The translations under genes were made by a program, and so were the position numbers. From NCBI GenBank assembly GCA_003184365.1, contig NKYR01000219.1, positions 1 through 33,387 of the forward strand: DNA of 33,387 nt, in the 5' to 3' direction. This DNA is from Evernia prunastri (Eukaryota > Ascomycota > Lecanoromycetes > Lecanorales > Parmeliaceae). The notes under the pieces were generated by a model, which was not told the DNA's origin, searched no databases, and was given only the letters and a program-made list of their open reading frames with translations. Shown here in pieces: positions 19,231 through 28,003 of this stretch; within the stretch, counting starts at the first letter, position 1, and the number at the start of each line of letters is the position of its first letter.

Positions 19231-20180
19231 TTGACGGTTGTTGTGATTCCTTAAATGGTATTGCTTACGGAGATCGATTTTGCGCTGCCAAAGATGTTGA
19301 CTTAGCAGGAATTGCATTACCATGACATGAGGCCATTGCGATCCACTCTATCCCCGTCATTTAACAGAGGCCTACTGTTGTAAGTATCGAGCTCTACTGC
19401 TCAAATTCCGCTAGCAGCACACCCGAATGTCTGCAGAAGCAGCGGTGAATCTTCCATCTGAGACGATGTTCCTACTGAACAGCATTATAGGCTAGGTTAC
19501 CCATTTCCACTTTCAAGAGGGTATGGCAGAACTCTTGGATGCTTTCGCAGAGCATGTGATTTATTAATACTATTCTCCGGTGCCGAAATATGGTTTCTTG
19601 GTTATACGTTATACCGAAGAAAGCTAAGCAAACGGGAAAGAGTAGCGTGGCCTTGTAGTTCCAGGGTTCCTTTTGCGCCTAATCATTTGCCCCAGGGAAC
19701 TGCTGGAAGCCTGGAAGCATCAAGAAACGGTTTTAGACATGTTCAATTTAACCCTATACCTCCTTCTAACCAATACAAAGACCTCTAGAATCTCTCTGTC
19801 TGTCGCGGCTTAGAGGCGCATTTGTACCCAGCTGACTTTCGAGAAAGCCCCGGCGGAATCTTTGCAAGACTTCGAGACAGTGGCGCAATTCTGTGGCCTA
19901 CGCGATCAATACAACGGCCTTCTCCGGTCAAGCCTTGCCAATTCTGGAGCACTTCAGACTTAGGTACTCCGTAGTTGCTCGGAATGCAGGGTGTGTGGAT
20001 AGGGTGGGTGTGCTGCAGAATGCGGAGAACATTCTTATGCAATTCATGAATTCCCTATATTCAGGCCAGAAGCTCACGACTCTCAGACGTCAATAGTGCC
20101 TTTGTCCATCAATGTCGACATCATAGTGGTCCCCTCGAATCCCTCTCCTTATAATTCCCTCGACCTGTCCGGCGGTCAAA
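19231..20180. other. HMG-CoA reductase upstream region
   Basis: About 950 bp. Short frames on both strands near 19785-20096 lack motifs. A TTATAATT box at 20149-20156 lies about 25 bp before the ATG. No consensus sterol-regulatory element was found by eye. Confidence 0.45.
20149..20156 (+). promoter_or_regulatory. TATA-like box before the HMG-CoA reductase start
   Basis: TTATAATT about 25 bp upstream of the ATG at 20181. That is close for a TATA element, so it may act from within a very short leader or be coincidental. Confidence 0.2.
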
Positions 20181-23100
20181 ATGTTAGGAGCTTCATTTCT
20201 TCCAGCTCGTTTACGCCATGAGCACGATCAACCAGCGCTGTCGAATCCAGGCTACCTGAATCGGCAAATCACACAAATACTCCAGAGCGTCGCCCGTGCT
20301 GCTTTTACGCATCCTATGTACACCATTTTCACTGTGGCGATACTGGCAAGTACATCATACCACGGTCTCTTGGAAGGAAGCCTTTTCGGCCACACAAAAC
20401 TAGGCAAAGATGCGGCTGGCACGGATCTTGCTTCGCTCGTGGAGGGCGGTCGACGGTTACGACTCGGGGAAGAAACATCGTGGAAATGGCAGTCCGACAA
20501 CGGGGTCTCGGGGGACCAGAGTTCGGTACGCTGAGCCCGTAATAATCTTAATTGAACTTCGCTAATACATCTTTAGGGAGCCCATCACACGATGGTCATG
20601 ACATTGGTGTTTCCCGACTCTCTTTCGAATTCTTCCCCAAGGACTGCCCCATTGGCTGCTCAGGTCTCCATACCTACCAATAGCTCAGTGATCAATCTGC
20701 CGACGACGTGGAATCCGCTGTCTCCAATTTCGCAAGACACGACCTTGGCTTTCGCAGTCCCATCCAATGAGGCTTCAGATTTTCTAGCGTCTGTTCAAGA
20801 AATATCACATATACCGGGCTTGGAAAGAGAAGAGGAAGATTATGATGGTGGGGCGGCACAGAAGCCGAACACGTGGGTTGTCAAAGCACCCAAATATGGA
20901 CATCATCCTGCCCAGGCTACGATGGGCGTTTCAGCTGCCAACACGTGGACAAGCTTTGTAGACCTCATAAAGGTATTGTTGGTGATAGTCGCTGTGTCTT
21001 TTCATGCTAATAAGCGTAGAATGCAGAGTCGCTCGACATCATCATCATGGTCATTGGGTACCTAGCTATGCATTTGACATTTGTTTCACTATTCATGTCG
21101 ATGCGACACATGGGCTCGAACTTTTGGCTCGCAACCTCGGTCCTGCTTTCTTCTGTGTTTGCATTCCTTTTCGGCCTCGGTATGACCAACCAGCTCGGGG
21201 TACCCATCAACTTTGTATTGCTGTCGGAAGGGTTACCATTCCTGGTCGTCACCATCGGCTTTGAGAAACCTATCATACTCACGAAGGCCGTTCTTTCGGC
21301 TTCATTAAGCTCGCGAGGGCAGGGCGTACGACAAGACTCGGATATCTCAAGAACCGCCAGCTCTTCGCAGACCATTCAATCATCACTTCAAGTAGCCGTG
21401 CAGGAGAAAGGCTTCGCAATAATCCGAGATTACTGCGTAGAACTCGCCATTCTCATTGCTGGTTCTGCATCGGGTGTCCAGGGCGGTTTGACCCAATTTT
21501 GCTTCTTAGCCGCTTGGATATTGGTGTTTGACTGCTTACTACTCTTCACCTTTTATACCGCTATCCTCAGCGTCAAGTTGGAGATTAACCGTATCAAACG
21601 CCATGTGGCTCTAAGCAGAGCTCTGCAAGAAGATGGAATCAGCAAACGCGTTGCCGAGAATGTCGCCTCAAATGACGAGTTAGCAAGGAACAGAATCCAG
21701 AGTGTTGGATACAATGGCAATGGTGTTAGCGACGTGTTCGGTAACGGTAAAAAAGCGCGTGACAGCAGTATCCCGAAATTCAAGGTCATCATGGTCGGCG
21801 GGTTCCTTTTCATCAACGCCTTAAATCTGGGCACCATGCCTTTTCGAGCACGCAGCAGGAAGGCAGCGCCTACGTCTGTCTCTGGACTATCTAATGTGCT
21901 TACATCACCTTCCATGGATCCTTTCAAGGTAGCCCAAAACGGCCTCGATCTACTCTACAATGAAGCTCTAGAGGGCAACCATTCCATCACTATCACCGTT
22001 CTACCTCCAATCAAGTATGAAGTTCAATCATCTCAAGCAGGCGTGGACGGCGAGAACATCAGTGGCTCGCTGTTTGACGCGGAATATACCGACCACTTTT
22101 TGGACTACGTCGTTGGTGGGAGGGTGGTTGGAGGTGTGCTTAGCAGCCTGGAAGATCCAGTCGTGAGCAAGTGGATTATTGTAACATTGACCGTGAGCCT
22201 TGTACTCAATGGCTACCTGTTCAACGCCGCTCGATGGAGCATTAAAGAACCTCGAGCTACTAAGGAAGATCGCCGTGAAGAACATGTCTCAGAAACAGTC
22301 AAGAATAGAACTATGCCGGGCCATGAAAGGCTACCAGCAGTCGACACAAGTTTGCCGGATGCCACCAGCCATGCTTCTAAGCCCAACGGATTCATCGACA
22401 TTGAAGCTACTCAAGCCTCAGAGTCCAGGGACCCCGCAGAATGCGAGCAGATGGTTAAGAACCGTCAAGCGGCTTATCTCAACGACCATGAGCTGAATGA
22501 TTTGACTGTCCGGGGCAAGATTCCAGGATATGCACTCGAGAAGACGTTAGAAAATTCCGATGTTATGACCAGGCTTGCTTCCTTGACACGAGCTGTCAAA
22601 ATTCGGCGAACATTGGTATCAAGAACCCCTGCGACAGTAGAGAACTCTGGCCAATTGGAAAAATCGAAGCTACCGTACCAAGACTACAATTACGAGAACG
22701 TCCATGGCGCGTGCTGTGAAAACGTCATCGGATACATGCCGGTACCAGTTGGGGTTGCGGGCCCAATGGTCATTGACGGGAAGTCTTACTATCTGCCGAT
22801 GGCAACGACCGAAGGGGTCCTTGTTGCTAGTACAAACCGAGGTTGCAAGGCCATCAACGCTGCTGGGGGGGCAATCACTGTTCTTACTGGCGATGGCATG
22901 ACAAGAGGCCCTTGCGTTGGCTTCCAAACATTGAGCAGAGCAGGCGCTGCCAAGCTTTGGCTGGATTCCGAAGACGGTCAAAAAAACATGAAAAAGGCGT
23001 TCAACTCGACCAGCCGATTTGCTCGCTTGCAGTCGATGAAGACAGCCCTAGCCGGTACTTACCTTTACATTAGGTTCAAAACAACCACGGGCGATGCGAT

Positions 23101-23996
23101 GGGAATGAACATGATCTCCAAAGGAGTCGAATGCGCCTTGGCCGTTATGAGGGAAGAGAGCGGGTTTGATGATATGTCCATCATCTCCGTATCAGGGAAC
23201 TATTGCACCGACAAAAAGCCAGCTGCCATCAACTGGATCGATGGCAGAGGTAAGAGCGTCGTTGCAGAGGCTATCATCCCTGGAGAGGTCGTTCGAAGTG
23301 TCTTGAAGAGTGACGTCAATGCGCTGGTTGAATTGAACACGAGCAAGAATCTGATTGGAAGTGCTATGGCCGGTAGTATTGGGGGTTTCAATGCACATGC
23401 AGCAAACATTGTCACTGCGATATTCCTGGCCACTGGCCAAGATCCCGCACAGAACGTTGAGAGCAGTCACTGTATAACGGTCATGAAAAAGTAAATGTCC
23501 AGTCTTAACAGCCATTGCAAAGTTCTCGCTAACAGTCACCAGTTATAACGGCAATCTTCAGATATCCGTCTCAATGCCTTGTATCGAAGTCGGAACCATT
23601 GGCGGTGGTACAGTCCTCGAACCGCAAAGCGCTTGCCTCGACCTACTCGGCGTCAGAGGAGCTCATCCGACTCACCCTGGAGAAAACGCGCGGAAGCTAG
23701 CGAGAGTTGTAGCTGCCAGTGTCCTTGCCGGAGAACTCAGTCTCTGCAGTGCTCTTGCGGCAGGCCATCTGGTCTCTTTGGATTTATCTTCGAATTACTC
23801 CCTTTGGTTTATTTCTACACCACTTCCATCACGAAACTTCCAACACGCCTTGAGCAAGACAAAAAGTGCGCCATGTCTCAGCAATTACCGGCATCCGCCC
23901 TCCAGGATCCTGCTATCCTTCTATTGCCCGCTTTACCACCCCCGCCAGGCGTGGAACCAAACTTTACAAATCCCGAGAACAAGGGATCAAGGCTGA
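20181..23996 (+). CDS. HMG-CoA reductase with sterol-sensing domain, aberrant C-terminus
   Basis: ER-membrane enzyme that makes mevalonate. Inferred exons are 20181-20525, 20577-20972, 21020-23490 and 23543-23996 (introns 51, 47 and 52 bp). An N-terminal membrane segment (about residues 44-62) precedes the sterol-sensing region from about 248 (LDIIIMVIGYLAMHLTFVSL, then FGLGMTNQLGVPINFVLLSE). The catalytic domain has ENVIGYMPVPVGVAGP, MATTEG (catalytic Glu), TTTGDAMGMNM, DKKPAAINW (Lys), GQDPAQN (Asp) and VGTIGGGTVLEPQ. Similarity ends at SALAAGHLV (23774), just before the KSHM-type segment that carries the catalytic His in all class I enzymes. The frame continues as 73-74 unrelated residues to a stop at 23994-23996, inside the next gene. 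Otherwise there is no lesion in over 1,140 codons. It is likely inactive as a reductase, or non-canonical. Confidence 0.9.
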
Positions 23997-25271
23997 TAGT
24001 TGTTGGTGCAATATTGTTGGGGTTTGTGATTATCGCTCTTGCAAATAGAGCATATACAAAATTGTGCATAGTCCGCAAGACCTCCTGGGACGACTTGACT
24101 TTGTTCGTGTCAGCCGCCGGTGCAATCATATCGTATTTCGTATGCGTCTTAGGTACTATAGCCATTCCTTATTCCGCAGTACGTACTGACGAGCATATCC
24201 CTCAGAAATCCAACGAGGGGGCTTAGGGAGACACCTTTACGATCTTCGGCTCGGCGAAGTTTTGGGAACCGATTTCACAATCGTTGGTATATCCACAAGT
24301 TTTCGATCCGAAAGTCCACTAAACATCGATGCAGTCGAGCTATATAATCAGTGTGATCAATGGGCCGACACTTTGGGTCACCAAATTCACGTTCTCGCTA
24401 CTGTATCTGCAAATCTTCCGGCCAATGAGATGGCTGCGGATAAGCATTTACCTTGGAGCGACGCTATTCACAGTCTTCTACTGGAGCTTGTCCATTGCTT
24501 TGTTCATTTTATCATCACCCAGGCCGGGAGAGACATGGGCGGAAGTCCAAGTATCGTCTCGACTCATTGATACAACCAAGCTAGCGATTCCGATCGCTGC
24601 GGGAGGACTGTTAGTCGATGTTTGGCTATTTATTCTGCCCTTAGTCGCCATTTACAAGCTACAGCTTCATACCACCCGCAAAATAAGGCTTACTATAATT
24701 TTCAGCACGGGTCTCATGTTGGTGTTCCCCGAACGAGACGTAAGTTCACTAACGCTTTCGCGCAGAGCAGTCGCAGCCTCTGCAGTGAGCATTTACTACC
24801 GCTACAAAATCGCACATACTAAGGATAAGACGTGGCTCATTCTCGACGTTGATCTACTATAGTATGTGTAGTGGGTCTGCTGTTGTACCGCAAGAGACTT
24901 ATCAATCAAACAGTCTCATCGAAGTCGACGCAGGCATTATAACCGCTTGCATGCCATCCCTTGCGAAAATGTTAAGCCACCATCTTCCTCCATGGTCAAC
25001 CCTGAAAGCCCGTCTGAAGGCCACCACGCTAGCCAGTCCTCGCAAGGGCCCGCAGGGAAATGTTGCCACCGTTCCCAAAGCCTCTAGCCCGCCCCACTTC
25101 GATGACAAGGGGTGCTACGGGGGAGACGGACCATTTACCAAGGGTGCTGTTTCAGCTGCAGGGTACGAGCTGGGTGGCTTTAAAAGCGGGAAGAACTACG
25201 CCAGAGGCATTGTCACAGAGGTGTTTGACGAGGATAGAATCTATCTAAAGCATGAGGATCAGGGAAGTTAG
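23873..25271 (+). CDS. Fungal rhodopsin-domain 7-TM membrane protein
   Basis: Integral membrane protein of the fungal 'rhodopsin domain' family (plasma-membrane 7-TM, not retinal opsins; function mostly unknown). Inferred exons are 23873-24152, 24206-24282, 24335-24717, 24766-24861 and 24914-25271 (introns 53, 52, 48 and 52 bp), giving 397 residues. Family marks are SWDDLTLFVSAAGAIISYF, GGLGRHLYDLRLGEVLG, TKFTFSLLYLQIFRP, the helices GLLVDVWLFILPLVAIYKL and GLIAVAASAVSIYYRYK, and IEVDAGIITACMPSLAKML. The C-terminal tail is polar and Gly/Lys-rich, as usual. The intron at 24718-24765 is in frame and stop-free, so it is invisible to ORF calling; its CACTAAC branch site and the family alignment support it. 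Two introns use a GTTGGT donor. It starts only about 100 bp after HMGR similarity ends, and exon 1 overlaps the HMGR readthrough frame by 124 bp. Confidence 0.88.
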
Positions 25272-25576
25272 TCATCTTTGGGGTATTGATTTTGATTTTC
25301 ACTGCTTGCTGAAACGCTGTATATACCTTCCATCTCGCCACAACACAATCAAGCAGTGCCGCGCCGCCAATGTACAGGAAGATCTTTCCTGCCACTATCT
25401 CCGCTTGCTCTGATGCTGAACATCCCTTGTTGGGTAGCCTTCACATATCATCACATACCGTCATCAAAACAGCTGGAATCATAAGTTAACCCAAGAGAGG
25501 CTGCAGATAATTCCAACCAGCATGGCATTCGTACGAACCACACACCCTAAATCCACTCCTTATCAGTCCCAGCCGC
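25272..25576. other. 3' flank of the rhodopsin-domain gene
   Basis: About 300 bp between a plus-strand gene and a convergent minus-strand transporter remnant. No feature seen. Confidence 0.45.
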
Positions 25577-26105
25577 CTACCAAATCAATATCAGATGGTC
25601 CCCAGCTCCTACCTCAAGAGCACCTCTAGCTTTCCCTATTCTCCACGGCCTACCCGAACACCAATAGGGCCTTGGAGACCATCCCCGCAGCTCCCGCCAA
25701 GCCAAGACCATACCATCAATGCTTGTCCCCACCCACGAGAGGCTCGGCGATGGACGTGCCCACCAGCGAGGCGATGCTAACAGAAACGCAGGCGATACCG
25801 AGGCGTGCGCCGTGGAGCCGGTGTTGGGGTCTAGAGTGTAGATGGTGGGGAAGGAGAGGGAGAGGACTGCGAGAGAGGAGAGGGGAGGTTAGCTCTTAAA
25901 AAAGAGGGCTCGCCAAACGCATACTCGTTTGAACCAGAAAAGACGTCATATCTAGAATTGCAAATATGATGTCAGCAATTAAACATGTCTCACGCATCGG
26001 TTTACCAATTCACAAGATACAAACGATGACGATGCGGTCAAGGCTGATAGCGGCTCCAAGAGCAAAGACGATGGTGGCAGCCGCGGCGTTACAGAATAGG
26101 TATAG
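25577..26105 (-). pseudogene. Remnant of an MFS monocarboxylate-transporter-like gene, C-terminal part
   Basis: The minus strand carries pieces of the second half of an MFS transporter. The first is NAAAATIVFAL, followed by a 60-odd-bp intron with a GCTGAC branch. Next is YDVFSGSNE (compare the 'YGFFSG' motif), another intron (GTATGC donor, CTCGCAG acceptor), then RLGIACVSVSIASLVGTSIA (compare 'RxGxAF..xSxxxLxGxPIxG') and LVGG. An in-frame stop follows, then WYGLGLAGAAGMVSKALLVF. A frameshift lies just before RLGIACV. The N-terminal half is absent. The stop and frameshift make it a pseudogene. The MCT-like assignment is from motif resemblance only. Confidence 0.5.
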
Positions 26106-26454
26106 CTGTAGAGAGAACACTAACTGTTAGCATGATCCAAATTGATTTCCAATGAGATCTGTGGCCGTCGTCTCGCATCTCTTAACCTAAGCGTTCCAGA
26201 TCGATCGGGCAACCATTTCAGGATCGCCCTGCCGCGTACGCTTGAGAGTTTGACAATGGATAGGAGCGTGGATTACCGCCTTACAACATGATACGCCTAC
26301 TCAGCAAGAGTACTTCACTACTCAGAGAGTTCCTCGGATATCTCCAGCGTTGAAAGTACCTTTGGGACAAACTCTTCAACTGATCCACCCTCTCTGCTAG
26401 CTATCAACTCGACCTACTAAGTACAGACACGAAGAAGGGCACGTCGGTACACGA
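26106..26454. other. Spacer left of the minus-strand orphan locus
   Basis: About 350 bp. Upstream parts of the transporter remnant may extend here but are not recognisable. No other feature seen. Confidence 0.35.
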
Positions 26455-26961
26455 GCTCGTCAAATCTGTTTACGTCGACCTTGATACATCTGCTCTCGAA
26501 GCTTCTTAGCCCAACACTGGTAACATTTCTCGTAAAATTCCTCAGGAGTTACAGAAACCGCGCCCGACAGGCGATCCAAGACATTCGCTACTCAATTTGG
26601 GCTGCAGCTCCCGACCCCACTTTTCTTCTTCAAAAGCCGTGATCCAACGCCCTCTATCCAAACCATAAGCATATACAGCTCCACGGCCATGAAAGAAGTC
26701 TTAAAGGCTCTCACCGACCGGACCTCAGGAAATCCGACGATAAAGTCTGCCCAATATTTTCGACAGTGATCGGTTTCCAAGGGATTGATCTGGTTGTTTT
26801 GGGGGAAGGGAGGAAGTGGGTTGGGAGACATTGGAAAGATTGAAAGTAGTGGGTAGATTGCGAGTAGAATGATCAGACTTTGCAATCTTTTTTTTCGCTG
26901 TTTCAATCTCTGCTTTCGCCTTCTTCCTTCTATTTCTTTCTGCGTGTGGCAATCTCGCCAT
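26455..26961 (-). other. Unrecognised minus-strand coding remnant
   Basis: Two frames look protein-like. From the ATG at 26831, 79 codons read MSPNPLPPFPQNNQINPLET, then CRKYWADFIVGFPEVRSVRA, FMAVELYMLMVWIEGVG and a basic end, with a TGA at 26592. The same frame continues after the stop with LDRLSGAVSVTPEEFYEKCY and KKLREQMYQG to about 26455. A second frame from the ATG at 26961 starts with a basic helix, RNRRKKAKAEIETAKKKIAK. This could be one gene with a missed intron, or a decayed gene. No family recognised. Confidence 0.3.
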
Positions 26962-27267
26962 ACTTACAGGATCGACTCTGGCTTTGTATCAAGGTCCCTC
27001 CCTCCAGACCTTCTTCTATGTGCCCTCCTTCTCCTTGTCCTCCTGCTCCCGGGCTGGCAACCTGTCAGGATTATGTAGGACACTTAGGTCCTCATTCTCA
27101 TTTGCTCGTGCCATGTTTTGGGAGCGGGATGGAGCATGAAGGAGCGGGTTTGGGTTGTTGTGAGTGCCATCTCGTCGTTGATTTGGCGGGTGGGAGTGAT
27201 GGGAGGGGATGGGTCGAGGTCCATGATCTCATGACCTTGAGTTGTTGCAGCGGTAGGGAGTGCATAG

Positions 27268-28003
27268 CTAATGATTTGCAATTATGGCTCTAACCACCAA
27301 GCCAAGCCCCCGGCTGCTGCAGTAGTTGCCACTGTCCCCACCGCGTGCCAAATTGTGTGTGATGCTACTGGAGCCAGCTCTGCTGCCGGTGGTGGTGGCG
27401 CTGGGATCAGCTCGGTCTGCGTACTTTTGTCTCAGAAAGTCGGGGATTCGATCTGGATCAAAAGGTCGATGTATGATGGATGACCACATGATGCGCGCAT
27501 TGAGTTCGAGATTTTGTGCGGAAACTTCGGCAACCTGTTCTTCCAGCTGCGCATTCCGCTCCGCCAGCTGAATCACCACCGCGCTGCAGAGCTGGTTCCA
27601 GTTCTCGATTGCCGCCTTGGCCTTGGTATAAGTTTTACAGCCTTCTCCCTGCTTCTTGAGGAAATCCAGAAATGTACGCCATAGAAACCCTTTGATATTT
27701 TGCCATTGGCAAGGACGATTCCGATGCGGATCTCTAAGCCGGTTCCGCCCATGATTCTTCGTCCCCCATTGATCCAACAGCTCTACGTATGCTGCGTCTT
27801 GTCGGAATCTAGCTGCGTTCAGCATCAGCCTTCGCAAGTTGAATGTTGCGTAGCGACGTCTTGATCCAGATATGGGTAGATACTTTGCTCCCACTGGCAC
27901 GATGACGTTTGTGCGACTAGAGATAGGTCAGTAGAGGCATCGCTGAACCCGAAAAAGCTTACATGTTATGAGCAATGACGAGGTCGAACTCATGTTTGCC
28001 TCC
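27268..28003 (-). CDS. Orphan coiled-coil protein, 5' end not found
   Basis: Not recognised. A 41-nt internal exon (28003-27963) is preceded by a TTAG acceptor and ends at a GTAAGC donor. A 46-bp intron with a CTACTGAC branch joins exon 27916-27268. Read through, it gives KHEFDLVIAHN, then IRTNVIVPVGAKYLPISGSR. A basic region with RRLMLNAARFRQDAAYVELL follows, then WQNIKGFLWRTFLDFLKKQG, a heptad-like coiled coil (AVVIQLAERNAQLEEQVAEV) and a Ser/Thr/Gly-rich tail to the stop at 27268. The frame has no ATG before the main exon, so an upstream exon is needed and I could not place it. The clean splice and long helix-rich frame argue for a real gene. It may be lineage-specific. Confidence 0.45.

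Noticed and set aside
19985..20015. GT-rich run resembling a sterol-regulatory element on the opposite strand
   Set aside because: Too many mismatches to the SREBP consensus to be called.
23579..24226. 215-codon plus frame upstream of the 7-TM gene
   Set aside because: Its first part is an out-of-frame reading of HMGR exon 4; only the part from the ATG at 23873 belongs to a real gene, and even that leaves by splicing at 24152.
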